Assembly: GCA_033558025.1 (NCBI GenBank)
Contig: JAUCEF010000007.1
Location: forward strand, 2,728,001 to 2,792,000
Origin: Phytophthora sp. 'mugwort'
Lineage: Eukaryota; Oomycota; Peronosporomycetes; Peronosporales; Peronosporaceae
Direction: 5' to 3'
Length of the DNA stretch: 64,000 nucleotides
Shown: positions 10,754 to 22,115 of the stretch, in pieces
How the letters are laid out: each line of letters begins with the position of its first letter
Numbering within the stretch: the first letter of the stretch is position 1
Notes under the pieces: generated by a model
What the model was told of the DNA's origin: nothing
Databases searched by the model: none
The model's input: the letters and a program-made list of their open reading frames with translations, nothing else
Position numbers and translations under genes: made by a program

Positions 10754-13565
10754 TCAGTACACTTCTGACAGAAAAAAGCTGGTCTCGAAACTCTTGCTTT
10801 GAGGCGTTGCCAGCGCCGAGCACACCTTCCAAAAGTATTGGCGGCGTTGATGTTGGCCGTTCTTGGTGTAGTCGTCCCCTGCGTTTTGCAAATTGTGTTC
10901 GCTGTTGGGAATCGGTGCAGATGCTAGATCTTCAGCGTTTTCGTTGGTGCTCAGGCTTGATTCCGTGATCCCCAATAGTGCTACATGAAGCTGCCGCATG
11001 TATTTAGCGTGGCTGGGCACGCGCAGCCCCTCCTTCGTCATGACGATCTTGTGTATGATGAACCCGTTGACAATAGCCATGTCAAGATAGCCCAGGAATT
11101 GCTGCCGATAGTACTTTCGAAACGCCAGCCACACAGCGCTGAACGGAGTATCGCTGAAGGCGAAGCTGATCGTGCTGGTCTATGCTTCCCATGCCGCTAT
11201 GATAATCCGCAATCAACTGTGGACATGGCACCGTTTGGCGTACCATAGAGCCCTTCTCCCTTCGCAAGACGGTCGCAGGCCTCGCGATCATGTGCACGGT
11301 CTTTCGGTCCATCCAGACCACAGCCACCAGCGACGGTTGTGCTCGACACTGTGCAATCCGGTATGTCCCTCGTGACATGCTTTTCGGGCGGGTCTTTTGT
11401 GCAAACGGAAGCGACGGTGGCCACCCGAGCCGATTGTTCCGATGCGTGCGAACGTAGTAGTAGCCCATGTCCATCAGCGCAAGTGAAAGCGCACAGGAAG
11501 TGTAGAAGTTGTCAGCAATTATCAACTGTTTGCCTGGTTGACCAACTAGAGCCTTTGAGACATTACGAATAACTGCTTTCTGGGCGACACCTTTTGCCTC
11601 CTCCTTCGCCACCCTTCGCTCTGCTGCTGTCTGCGCGTTTCGTGCGCTCTCTGATGCCCCCATCTAGACTTCTAATCTGTATATCACAACAAAACAATAA
11701 CACCAGTTAGCATATTCTGTAGCCTACAGAGTACCTACTCCGTACCGTACAGAATAACAAATCGGTATCATACAGAGCAGCTATTCTGCATGACAGACGA
11801 TGCTGTCGTAGCTTGACCAATAGCCACTCGATGCGCAACACGTCATGTACACCTTCATGCCGTATCGATGCGGCTTGTCCTTGTTGAAAACGCGGACAGG
11901 GTTGAACTTGCTTCGATTGGGTATAGTCCCCTCGTCAAAACTGATCCGCGGGACCTTTCGATATCCCTGCGAAACGTGCTCCGCAGAACTTGCAACACGG
12001 GCCTCACTTGCCAGGCTTTATCTCTTGGGGCGGTGTCAGTGGGCTTGCTGGCAAAGTGCAAGTAGCGCGTCACAGTCTTGAGGCGGTCGCGCGACGTATA
12101 TCTTCCAAACGTGCCGCGTGGTACAGCACCATCTTCAGATGTTGCCCAGTGCTTATCCAAGCCGTCGACATGACAGCAAAGTGATCGGGCTATCAGAAGC
12201 CCAACAACGTGGAGAATTTCATGAGCCTGGATTGGCTTCGTCCGACGTAGTTTTTTCACGAGTTCTTCGAGAGGCTGCATGCTCTTGGAGGGGTCCTTGG
12301 CCTGACCTTGAAGCTGCTTGGCACGAATCCGCCCGGGGATAGCCTGAATTAAGTTCTTGCGAGTAGTCCTTAGCCTCCACTGCAATATGGAACCAGAGTT
12401 TATTCGGAACGAAGTAGAACAGCAGGCCCAGCGGAGAGCGACAAAATGCTGCAGCGGACTGTGTTGGGCCCGAAGTCCCCAAGTCGTCGGCACCATCCAG
12501 TTGAAGCTAATCTATTTTGATAACAATACAGAGTAACGGGAGCAGCAGCTAGCAAATCGGTGCTTATACAGAACAGTTCATTCTGTAAAGTACAGAATTA
12601 TAAAGTTGGCGTAAAGGTATTCTGTAGCCTACAGACTTACCAGAATGGGCTTCATCATACATACCCCATCCCGAAGTCGACATCTCGCGCATCGCATCAT
12701 CATCTTGTTAAAAGAGACGGCTTGTGTCTTCAAATTCATCATCTGACTCCACATCACTTTCGTAGTCAAGCGAGGGTGCCTCCAAAGCATCACTATTTGA
12801 CTCGATTTCATCTTCAACAGGAAGAGGAAGGTCGCTAACGTTCACATCGTCGTCTAATACGGGGCCAAACAAGTTCTCGGCTCGCATTGCAACGATAAAT
12901 TGATCAGACACGTCAATTTGTAGCTGTCTCCGAGGCAACCAGCAGGAGGTTGTCATCGTCTTCACTTGTGTCAGCAATTCCACTAGGTGTATTGGCTGGA
13001 GCCGGAAGCGAATCCGGCGTCCCAACGAGAGCGGTAGTTGAGCTGGCTTCACCACTCGGTGTAGATGACGCAACAGCGGTAGCAGCAGCAGAGCTGCTCT
13101 CAGGAGAACGTGCAGTAGTGTCTGGCGCATGCGACTCGTTACCGCTTGGTGCGGAAGGCTGAGGAGGTTGTGCACCAGCTGCAGCGTATGAAATCAACTT
13201 CCCGACGGGTAGAGGACGCCCGAATCCGGGTAGTTGAAAGATTCTGGTCTTGCGCCCGTGAGTCATAGGCTCTCGTTCGCCTATATTCAAACACAGTTAG
13301 CACATCGAAGCGTACACTTGTATCAAGCAAATGTACCAGCAAAGTAATCTTCACCGTGTCTGTAGCTATCGAGGCGGCCCTTCACGCGCGGCTTCACGTA
13401 GGTGTAGTGGCGGCTCAAGCCTTTCGGCCTACGCGATCTCCATCCCGCTGCACTGAGCTCACGCCACAGTTCCTTGAAGGTCTTCTCATCCGGCCGATTC
13501 ATTTTCCTGAAATAAAAGGCGGGGGAGAGGGAACCTCTCACAGTTTTATACTCCTTTTTTCTCAC
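10754..13565 (-). pseudogene. piggyBac transposase pseudogene (DDE_Tnp_1_7 type)
   Basis: Read from right to left. An N-terminal domain starts at 13565 (KTFKELWRELSAAGW, then KPKGL-like and HYTYVKP). A low-complexity acidic and Pro/Ser/Ala-rich linker follows at about 13290-12708. The catalytic domain starts at about 12420 (HEILHVVGLLIARSLC, GAVPRGTFGRY). The core then resumes at 11663 (IIADNFYTSCALSLALMDMG, the second catalytic Asp block; later MGSIDQHDQLRLQRYS), and the C-terminal helical part is at 11134 (YLDMAIVNGFIIHK). The pieces sit in different frames. The stretch between about 11855 and 11663 that should hold the first catalytic Asp block is disrupted. Not functional. Confidence 0.85.
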
Positions 13566-13738
13566 GGAAAATCCCTGTCTATCTCACCTGCATAGATCGT
13601 TCTTGATGCGAACCCACAATCTCCTGTCATGTAAATTTCTATATGCCGCATTTGGTACTGAATACAACTTTCCTGGATATAATGTCCTGGATAAGTCCAT
13701 ATTCTGTATTATACAGAGTACCGTCCTCAAAGGGTTAA

Positions 13739-14075
13739 CGCGGCATGTGATACCGTCATCAAGCGGGTAAGTAATTATGCACATGTGTTGTATCAATATT
13801 TGCGCTGACTCTATTACTGCACAGCAGGTAATCAATCATACAGCAAGATAACCCTCACCCATCGTGCCTCAAATCGAACCGCACTGAAAGCGCGGGGCTA
13901 GTCGATCAAGCTCGTCAATAATCCACCGCGAAATTCGAACTTGAACGTTTTGATTTGGGTCGGTCCAACTCGCTGCTGCCGTTACAGAACAAACTCGAGA
14001 TGCTACGGGCTCCTGCAGTCTTTGCATACAAAGTCGAGGCGCTGACAATACTTGTTGGTGGTGACAAAAGCTAGG
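13739..14075 (+). pseudogene. Tc1/mariner transposase remnant, 3' part
   Basis: Continuation of the pseudogene interrupted by piggyBac 1. Weak but ordered matches to the mariner C-terminal half: a VIKR-like end of the preceding helix at 13755-13770, then a stretch near 13855-13960 resembling the catalytic block and the NPP-NS-LNVLDLG motif (seen as NNPPRNSNLNVLDLG). Numerous stops. Its joining to the 5' part across TTAA supports the piggyBac boundaries. Confidence 0.65.
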
Positions 14076-15130
14076 GCATTCCGCATTTGAAAAGAAGGAT
14101 GCACTTATAAGAGCGGGCGAATTGCCGCGATATCTTCCGCGTTCTGCTGAGGCGATGCAGCTGTCGCTCTAGCATAAAACTTACTTTTGATAATGGTAAT
14201 ATTGAGCTGAATAGTATCTTCATTCTGATTGGTTGTCTTCAACTGTGCAATATGAGCACTGACCGATGTCTATCGAACCAGGGGTAGCCCCATGACCAAG
14301 GTTCAGATTTTGGGGCACCGCTACAACACTCGAACGCTACACCAAATTGCAGCTAGGCTACCCGTATCGTCCGTTCAGATAGAATGGTGGCGTTACTGCT
14401 CGACCCCCGTATCCAACAATCTGCCAAAAATCACCACGGATTCCGCTCACACCTGAGACTCCAACAGATAAAATTGTGAGGGAAACAAAAGCGTGGTTTG
14501 CATGAAGCATCGTAAAGAGTTTTAGGTGAAAGTACGGTAGTAAAGTCCCAGGCGATGATTATCCTGCACCTGCATGTACCTTATCAAACGGCAAAATTAT
14601 TGATGCCTCGGAAGCCGAGGTAATTCCTCTCCAGTCGACGGGGATATCTCTGTAAGCTGAGCGAGCACCGTGCTCGATAAACGGTTAATGTTCACTACCG
14701 AAACGGAAAATAGTTTGGATATGGAACAACTGTGCCTGCTCGACGATGTCCGCCGCTGATTAGTTGAGACTGACAAACACATCTTCCCATGCTGGCACGA
14801 GTCTGGATTGCCGCCGTTTTTATCGACAGGTTTCAACAAAGCGTGTTTCAACGGGCTCTTTTGCCATAAGTCCTCCTCGCACATATACCGGTAATGAACG
14901 GGCCCAGCGTTGGCCCATACTCCACCACAATCGTTGAGGATAGGCAACTTTGAGAGATACTACTTAGTAGCAGTATTACATATGGTGTGCCTTATTATTA
15001 GTAATTATGTTTACATATGAAGTTATAAACTATTCAAATTAGCAATACTATTAAGTGAAGAAATACCCTGATAATGTTTTAGTATACTCCATACAACGAA
15101 CGGAGAGTGAGTGACGGCCATTCTCCACAG
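14076..15130. other. Spacer, no gene recognised
   Basis: Moderately AT-rich sequence. The longest open stretch is on the minus strand (14947-14597) and has no recognisable domain. Probably decayed transposon sequence, but no family can be named. Confidence 0.45.
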
Positions 15131-15133
15131 TTA

Positions 15134-15636
15134 GGGGATGTTCCATTCGGGTAGGTTAACTGGGGGCAACGTTCTTGGCCAATCACAGTCCATTGCTCTT
15201 GCCCTAGCTCGTCTGAGCTTTTTGGTCAGGACAGCTGGGGCAACATCGGCAATTTTATCCCTGCCAAATCTGATTTGAACTGATGCTATGGAAGCACTTG
15301 TTCGCAATGCCACCGGCTTGGCCTTTGGTAAACGCTATGAAGGGTATCCCTGCTGATCGATGTGCATTAACCCCTACAGTACACACAGCTTTCGGTGATA
15401 TGTGATGGCGCGACAATTAGTATACTCTCCTGCTGGCGGCAGCCTCGGTGGCGGTGGCGACGCTACTTTTTAGCTGTGACGCTGGTTCTGGCAGAGAAGC
15501 TGTGGTTTGTGGTGACGCTGTGCTGGGTGAGGGTGGATTTCGTTTGATTTTGTTTTGTGGTGGTGAAGCAATTTTATATCTAGTGTACTTCGTTATTACA
15601 ATAGAAGGTTGCCCCAGTTAACCAGTCCACGCTCCC
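15134..15636. mobile_element. Candidate Harbinger-like MITE, about 500 bp
   Basis: The ends begin GGGGATGT and (reverse complement) GGGAGCGT, and both lead into GGTTAACTGGGG(G)CAAC. Each end is flanked by TTA (15131-15133, 15637-15639), the 3-bp duplication typical of PIF/Harbinger elements. No transposase inside. The terminal repeats differ by several bases and a gap, so this is a moderate call. Confidence 0.45.
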
Positions 15637-15639
15637 TTA

Positions 15640-15958
15640 AGTAATATAGCGGAAAACCAAGAGATATTCTATTGGATACACTAAAGTACACATGTTATAT
15701 TCCATTTTTTGCAAAGAAAAGCCTTTCATTCAAGCGTTGTTCTCAGGACATTGAGAACTAACTTTTTCCGAAGTTACGAATGACGGTGCTCGTTGGAATT
15801 GCACCCCAAACAGCAATAATAGCTCGTACTTGCTTGGTTCGCATGGCCTTTTGGCAGACCACTCGTGATACCAGACCAGTTAGCTCGCAGTTCGCTTTTC
15901 ATGGTCCCATTACCCCAACATCCAGTGACTGCTAAGCCTCCCCTCGTCTATTTCGCAA
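15640..15958. other. Spacer, no gene recognised
   Basis: AT-rich in the first half, no supported coding region. Confidence 0.4.
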
Positions 15959-16007
15959 TTCTTCTGCCCCCGCCCTTCTTCTTACTCTCTTGCGTATGTA
16001 TAGCGTC
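15959..16007 (-). pseudogene. SANT/Myb-like gene, 3' end beyond the hAT insertion
   Basis: Continues, across the hAT element and in the same frame, the minus-strand ORF that is cut at 20643. It starts at the 8-bp duplicated target and gives a Lys/Gly-rich tail (HTQESKKKGGGRRIAK) before a stop. See 20644-20959. Confidence 0.55.
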
Positions 16008-16528
16008 CAGTGTTGGCACAAGGGACTTTACCTTTCGGCCAATAGATGGCCGAAACGTGGTTTCGCCAGGTGGTTTAGTCCATACGGCCGTGGCCGATGG
16101 ACTGACCAATGGACGCCCTTGCAATCTTATATAACAATCAAAACATTACTTTACAGAAGAACCGACTACAAATTCCCCCCCCCCCCTCTCAACAGAAGCA
16201 GCGTCGAGCCCAGGCGAGTGCAGCGTCCACGAGTCCGACGCTGACAGCGGCACGAAGCTCAGCACCAGCATCGAGCCCAGCGTCCACGCGTTCGGCACCG
16301 ACAGCAGCACAAAGTCCAGCAGCCCCGCCAGGTCCGCCCAGCGCCGAGCCTAGCAACAGCGTCGGGACCACAAGCGGCGTTGGGCTCACGGTCTGTGTCT
16401 CGCTTGAAGTCCGTTGCCGACAGCAGCACCGAGACTGGTAGCTGCACCGGGTTGAACGTCGGACGATCCGACAAAGCGTCAAGTCCACGCAGCCGAGTCC
16501 AGCTGCCATATATCAAAGAGAAAACACG

Positions 16529-18977
16529 ATGGCGGCGGGCGGACGTCCACCTTGCCCGGAAGCAACACATTTCAGACAACTGACGGATATGGAAAGGGCG
16601 GGAGGAGGCTACGAATATCGAGAGTGCAGCTTCTGCAGGGCTGCGTATGATAATGAGGTGACCGCGACTCCGCCGAAAGCTATCGTTGGCAGACCGCGCA
16701 ACTATGTTAGCCACCTCGCCAGATGCGTGCATCATCAGGCGGCACAACTTCCAGCAGCATCGCCATGCTCGACGATTGAAGCTACAACGCCAGCGGCAAC
16801 AAAGGAGGCAGGTCCTGTGTCATCGCTTGAAGATACGCCCGGGGTAGCTATGCAATCCGCCGCTACGCGAATTAAATCCCAGCGAGCCGAATTGGCGCCA
16901 GCGGCGAGTGGTCGGACTGCGCGTTAACCGCGCGCGCGTCGTTCACTAATACTCGAGAAGCGGGTCTCCCCACTCATAAGCGTCGTAAATCACCGCCAGC
17001 AATCTGAAAATGAAGACACACAAGCGGAGGTTTTCAAAAGGTGAAATCAAGCAAATTGAGCGCTCACTAATCGAGCTTCACGCCGATAATAACCTCGCCG
17101 ACCGGTTCATCGAGCAGCCTTCAACTCCGCGATTTTTGGAGTTGTTGTGCCCTGGGGTGACATACATATTTCCTTCTCGGCGGATGCTAAGCAATCGCAT
17201 CCTGGGAACAGCATGCTCGTCGCTGTAAGTCAATGGATACAGAAGCTCTCAAGCTAATGGAGGAAGCGACGAAGGGATGGATAAACCTGCTTTCAGATGT
17301 ATGGCAAAATATATCTAAACATCATCTGCTAGGCTGTCAGCTGTTACTGTTTGGAGTTTGCTCAGGTACGCGCTACTACCTGCTGGAGATGATCACCACG
17401 GTAGCAATCGAAAAACAGCTCAAGGAAGTATTGGAGCAAGCACAACAAGAGGGGCGGCATATTGGAGCAATTGTAACTGATAATGCGGGGCAGTGTGGGA
17501 GAGTCGTCGAATTTTGGCAATTCGGTGGCCCCATATTGTATTTCTGTTTCGCTTTGCGCATAGCGTGAATAACCTTGTCAAGGCAGTTTTGCGATCTTCG
17601 TTTCAGGCAGTGGAAGCACAAGCTGCAACTGCTGTCAATTATTTGAATGCCTCGTCGTCTAAGTGGCTTCCACGCGCACGCAAAATGATGAAAACGTTCT
17701 ATGGGAAACAGTTAGGACTGCGGACATTATGTGAGACGCGATGGAATTCGATGCAAGCGTGCTTCGCATCATTATACGCGTGCAGTCCGCTTTGCAAATG
17801 TTCTACCACCAATACAAAAGCAATGGAGACTTCCCGACACAACTACGTGTTTTTGGTGATTCAATGTTTTGGGATAAGCTCAAAGGCTGAAGCCATAATT
17901 GCACCACTGTCGGTCGCATCACACCGACTACAGCGCGACCAAAATACAGTTGGAGATGTCGTCCTCTCCTTTCTCGACATACAAAGAGGATTCCAGCAAC
18001 ATCTCGTTCTCCATATAAACCTGTCCGCTTGCATTGAGGATCGTTGGGCGCAGTGCGAACAACCCTTGTTCATGCTGGGGTTTTCATTGCATCCTGGGTA
18101 TGTGGAAAGTGCGAAGGAATTGCCCGATACGGCCGTCTCAGGGGTTGGTATGTTGTGCAAGGTTGCCGTTTTCCTACTATCGTAGGTTGTTCAGCACAGA
18201 GGACATTGGCGACATTAGGCGCGACATGCTATCCTGGATGAAGGGAAGAGTTATTACGCGTACGAAACGCAGTGAGTTTCTCGAAACCCCACGGGAATAT
18301 TGGGAGTGCATTGCGACGGAACGTCCGAAGTGCCAGCTTCCGAAGCTTGCAATGAGGGTTCTTTCTATTGCAGTAAATACGGCCACGTGCGAGCGACTTT
18401 TTAGCGAACTTGGAAGCATCCACACGACAAAGCGTAACCGCATGGCTGCAAGCAAGGCGCTTGATTTTCACATCATCGCAAAGCATATTCGCCAACGCGC
18501 CAGAAAGGACGCTGCTGCATCTCAAGATCCAACAAAAAAAACTTCTGATATCTCCAAATGAGAGGAAAAAAAATTATCGATGCTGCAAATAGCTCTAGTT
18601 TATTCACCCTGTCACCACAACAGTGTGGAGCGGTTGATGCAGATGAGGATAGCGACAATGAAGACCCCGGGGATGGTGTTGATGGTGCTCCAACTTTAGC
18701 GCAGTGGAGCGAATTTCTTGGTGAAGTATTTGAGGATGAGGAGATTGATTCTGGTTACGCGGCAATTGAACGCAATGCATCAAACGTTGCGTCGAGATCG
18801 TCAAGGTATTTGAGCGAAGATGATATGGATAACGATGACGGCAACGAGTTTGAAGAAATTGCCGAGGCGTTCAAACACACGTTCCCCGAGTATAATGATC
18901 GAAACTTCCCACAAGAAGCTTTAAGGCTTCAGGGATTTCGTGGTATGAAAGCAACGCTAGCAGACCGGTTTGGGTGA
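16529..18977 (+). pseudogene. hAT transposase pseudogene
   Basis: Order along the strand: a Cys/His-containing BED-like N-terminal domain (16529-16927; EYRECSFCRAAY then HLARCVHH); a linker (17010); a catalytic part from 17233 (WINLLSDVWQNISKHHLLG, then IVTDNAGQCGRVV); CETRWNSM near 17735; and the hAT C-terminal dimerisation domain at about 18340-18480 (LPKLAMRVLSIAVNTATCER then LFSELGSIHTTKRNRM). An acidic tail ends at 18977. At least four frame changes split it into pieces, so it is inactive. The last two catalytic regions are the best conserved. Confidence 0.85.
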
Positions 18978-19069
18978 AGGACGAGATAATCAGTAATGAG
19001 CTATCGAAAATATAGCGAAGGAGTTTCATAAATTTTTGTTTAAGGCACGAGTTACTGATGCCTTCGCCA

Positions 19070-19460
19070 TTGATCATGATGTGCGTCACACCGCTCGAGC
19101 GCACACAGGTACGGAAGGGGTTCCAGATCCCAGCCACGACTAAAGCGCAGTAGCAGGGCAGCACCTTGCCGTAGCGACTGGAAGTTTAGCGGCTTGGTTC
19201 TCGTACAGCGCGTACATCATGCTCTCGGATGTTGTCGCTGCACTTGAACATGTCGGTGAACTCGCCCTTCACGGCCTGCAGGTTGGCCATGCATACACGT
19301 CACCGTCCAAGACGCTCATGTTCCATTCGCTAGAGCTTCCCCCCCCACACACACCGCAGCACAGACAGGTAAAACTTAAACTCGTCGAAATATGGCATCG
19401 CCATCAGCGCCGATCCAACACGTCGAATAAGCATCGCCATTAGCGTCGCTTTCACTGTCG
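19070..19460 (-). pseudogene. Unidentified decayed gene piece B inside the hAT
   Basis: Minus-strand piece containing LDGDVYA in a context that also occurs in piece A (20440 region; LDGDVYTAQVQ). The DNA around ACACGTCACCGTCCAAGA is shared, so the two pieces are copies of one another. Reading frames are broken after this point; a stretch with LPCYCALVVAGIWNPF follows (about 19164-19100). Family not recognised. Confidence 0.4.
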
Positions 19461-19478
19461 AGACGATGAGTGGCAGCA

Positions 19479-20470
19479 TTACGGTCTATAACGTGCCGTG
19501 CGTGGCGTCAGAACCACCGTATCCGCCTTCAGCCAGCCCACATCACTCAAATTGCAGTTGTCCCCAGTACTCCTTACATCTGCGTACTTAAACCCGTTTG
19601 TCGCGATAGTTCTCTCGCCGTACGCCATGCTGTTCGTACCAGGAGTAGCCCCACGTATTGCGTACATGTACCGTCTTGCGAGCTAGGTGCTGGTCACCAT
19701 GGACTTGGCCGACGACCCGTCATGCTGTTCGCCCGAGTCACCATCTTAGTCGCGTCATCTCCTTGCGGTTCACGACCTTGGCCATCTTAGGTCGTCATGC
19801 GCTTGACGGCGCGCAAAGGCTATGTACATGTCGATGTTGCTCCAGATCGGCTCCGCAGCATCTCCGTCAGCTGGTACGTGCATCGTCCCGAGCTGAAAGG
19901 CAGAGTAGTTCTTGATGCCGCTGCTCACGTAGCCTAAATAATGGCGGAGCGTAGTGCTGGATGCGTTCACGACCTCGCGTCAACCGTGATCATGAAGTAG
20001 ATCGCCCACTTAGCGACGACCTGACCAGACGTGAAGACGGCGCTTGCAGTTGCACACCAAGGATTGATAGTACAGCGCTTCAAAGCTGTTGCCGCAGTAG
20101 AGAAAGCGCCGCCGACAATATCCAGTACCTCCTTATTTACGGGTTGCCCCTCTGGAACCTCGCGTTGACTGCCCGACGTGGCCACGATAACCTGAAACGC
20201 GCCAAAGCTGGCCGCATTGGCATTGGTTTGGTGACCGGGTCTGCAAGCCCATATTTGTCGCCTGCATCGCAGGTCATAGCCTAATGGACGTCAATGCCAT
20301 GGGGTTAAGAGCACCGTCGAAAGTCAAGGTTGCCTCCCGTCGGTGGTATAGGTGAGCCTGCCGATGGTTTCGCGCACCTGGACATGCTTGTTCACTAGCC
20401 CTTCAAGGACTGCACTTGTGCCGTGTACACGTCACCGTCCAAGATGATCCCGTTCCACCCGTGGGGTCAC
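19479..20470 (-). pseudogene. Unidentified decayed gene piece A inside the hAT
   Basis: From 20470 down: WNGIILDGDVYTAQVQ, then an open stretch at 20240-19967 (VNKEVLDIVGGAFSTAATAL, ending KWAIYFMITVDARS), then 19970-19770 (LGYVSSGIKNYSAFQLGT), then 19667-19479 ending VVLTPRTARYRP and a stop. These look like successive parts of one protein of about 300 residues with frameshifts and a stop between them. I do not recognise the family. Lying wholly between hAT ends and opposite to the transposase, it is a candidate for captured cargo. Confidence 0.45.
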
Positions 20471-20643
20471 ACAAAGCTGTAACAGTGTTTTGTTAGATCT
20501 TCATTATTTTAGGAAAAGCGTTTATAAATGCAGTGGCAGTTTTTGCATCTAAAGTCCTTACGCCACGGGTTTAGGCCAATCGTCCTGGACGGACTTTTTG
20601 TGGTTGGCCAAAACATAGGGACTTTACCAACACGGATAGCGTC

Positions 20644-20959
20644 GTCGAGGAGCTCTACAAGCTCGTCGAGCAGCTGGTCCTCCTCTGCGACATCGGACAC
20701 GCCCGACAGCCTTGCAGCCTCCTTGGTTATCTTGCGATGGGTGAAAACGAGCTGGTCCAAAATTCATGCGTGACTGGGCGTTCTTCCTGCTAAGCTAACT
20801 GCGTGAAAATGCTGGTGAGACTACAAGAGTTGCAGTAAGGGTATCTCAGCGCTGCATGACCTCGCCCCGCGGCTTGACAAAGGGGCGGTCAAGCAGCACT
20901 TGGCGAAACGGGGCGTCATTGTCTTCGTCACTGTAGTTCATTCGTCGCTGTGATGACGG
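20644..20959 (-). pseudogene. SANT/Myb-like DNA-binding ORF cut by the hAT
   Basis: Starts at the ATG near 20959 (MNYSDEDNDAPFRQVLLDRP, then KPRGEVMQR), passes through a broken middle, and resumes with ARLSGVSDVAEEDQLLDELV, which runs into the duplicated target site at 20643. The pattern (RQVLLDRPF, GEVMQ-WDTL, NAQSRMN, EEDQLLDELVELLDDA) is that of the oomycete SANT/Myb-like DNA-binding proteins often found in or near mobile elements. The 3' end lies at 16007-15959. Confidence 0.5.
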
Positions 20960-21405
20960 CGACCGTGGCGGACTCCGAAGAAATATACATTGCAGATATG
21001 CGGTTGGATGACAGGCTGCAACTCTGGGAATGGGAAGACGCCCCACAGAATTTTGGTTTCTGTGGGTGGACGAGCTTGTTTCCAATATGCCTTCCTTTTT
21101 GTGTATTTCTTTGTTGTGGGGATTGCTATAGGAGCCGCTGTGAAAACTCTCTAATATATATGAGAGTGGTTAGAGTACCCGTTCAAACGCTGTCTCGTCT
21201 GTTCCCGTACGTAGCCGTGATTTTGATATCCTTCCGAACGGAGGTATAGTGTATACTCGTGATAGGCAACCACTCATTTGTAAATCAGGCAGGTCCAAGG
21301 CCCCCCCCTCCCACCACCATCACTGCCCCGTCATATTCGCGAGCTCACGGCGAGCTGAGGCGCCAACCCCCTCCCCGCCGCATAAGAATGGATTTAGGAA
21401 CACCC
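20960..21405. other. Spacer before the MULE
   Basis: No supported gene. Contains short C-rich and CCACCATCA-type low-complexity tracts around 21300-21380. Confidence 0.4.
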
Positions 21406-21409
21406 AGCC

Positions 21410-21905
21410 GTGGGGAAGAAGCGACCTCCGTCTGGTATGGGGATCGGCAACTCAGTAATGCCTCGTGTCGACGACGACGTGGAGCTTGTCGTCTCAGATA
21501 ACGTCAATACGTCAGGTAACTCAAGCAGAACTAGCGATTCAAGCACCGGCCACGACGTCTCCGAATATGGGCCTCCGCTGAATGAGATCCAGTTCGAGTC
21601 CTGGGAACATTTCCACGACGTCATTGAGACCTATCCGTCTCAGTCATACCAGGTAAATATCAACTTTGTATTCAATACGTCACCAATTTTCTGACATGTC
21701 TATTCGTATGCTATATTTAGATTTTCTCCGTGTCAGAACAAATACTACGGCTGCTGAGCGCAATGCGAAGATAAAAAAGTAGAAGAGGGCGACGGGGATC
21801 GTAATCCCTGAACACCTTGGATACTACATGAAGACTCTAGTTTGCACGCACAGCGGAAAGTACAAGGCTCGCGGGGACTGGAAACGACTTCGACAGGAGT
21901 CAAGA
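21410..21905 (+). pseudogene. MULE: FAR1-like N-terminal DNA-binding region
   Basis: Begins with an acidic Ser-rich leader and FESWEHFHDVIETYPSQSYQ. An apparent intron (GTAAATATC at 21651 to TTTAG at 21720) joins this to FSVRTNTTAAERN and then IVIPEHLGYYMKTLVCTHSG, with a basic KARGDWKRLRQESR tail. The order of an FAR1/WRKY-GCM1-like domain before a MULE transposase is the known arrangement in oomycete Mutator-like elements. Stops interrupt it near 21780 and 21907. Confidence 0.65.
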
Positions 21906-22115
21906 TAGAGGGGTTGCACAGCCCACGTAAGGTCTCTATGCTCGGAGCTGTTCACATCATTATCGCGCGGTTGGTACCAGACGGTCTCAATAATTATCGA
22001 ACGGGTATCAGACGGGTACATTGATATCAATCGGGCCCAATGATGGACGGGTACGATTGGCGTTAAAATTTGATAGATTAATGACGAGGTTGTAAATTGG
22101 TTTGTCTAAATTAAT

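Larger units (their letters stand above)
10141..13734 (-). mobile_element. piggyBac-type transposon 1 (3594 bp), TTAA target
   Basis: Both ends read CCCTTTGAGGACGG in inverted orientation (10141-10154 and 13721-13734), each directly flanked by TTAA (10137-10140 and 13735-13738), the hallmark piggyBac target duplication. The two sides of the insertion are the two halves of one mariner transposase. Subterminal palindromes built on ATTCTGTA/TACAGAAT lie just inside both ends (10161-10178, 13701-13718). The transposase is on the minus strand and broken. Confidence 0.9.
16008..20635 (+). mobile_element. hAT transposon (4628 bp) with 8-bp target duplication
   Basis: The left end CAGTGTTGG (16008) and right end CCAACACGG (to 20635) are imperfect inverted repeats. 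ATAGCGTC lies immediately outside both (16000-16007 and 20636-20643), the 8-bp duplication expected of hAT. A hAT transposase pseudogene fills 16.5-19.0 kb on the plus strand. The remaining 1.6 kb holds minus-strand decayed coding pieces unrelated to the transposase. Confidence 0.85.

Noticed and set aside
19967..20185. Secreted effector or toxin-like protein in the hAT
   Set aside because: No signal peptide, RXLR/LFLAK motif or convincing family match; composition alone is not evidence.
16016..20627. Shared AGGGACTTTACC at both ends of the hAT element
   Set aside because: The two copies are in direct, not inverted, orientation; a 12-base match is expected by chance in 64 kb. The boundary call rests on the terminal repeats and the 8-bp duplication.
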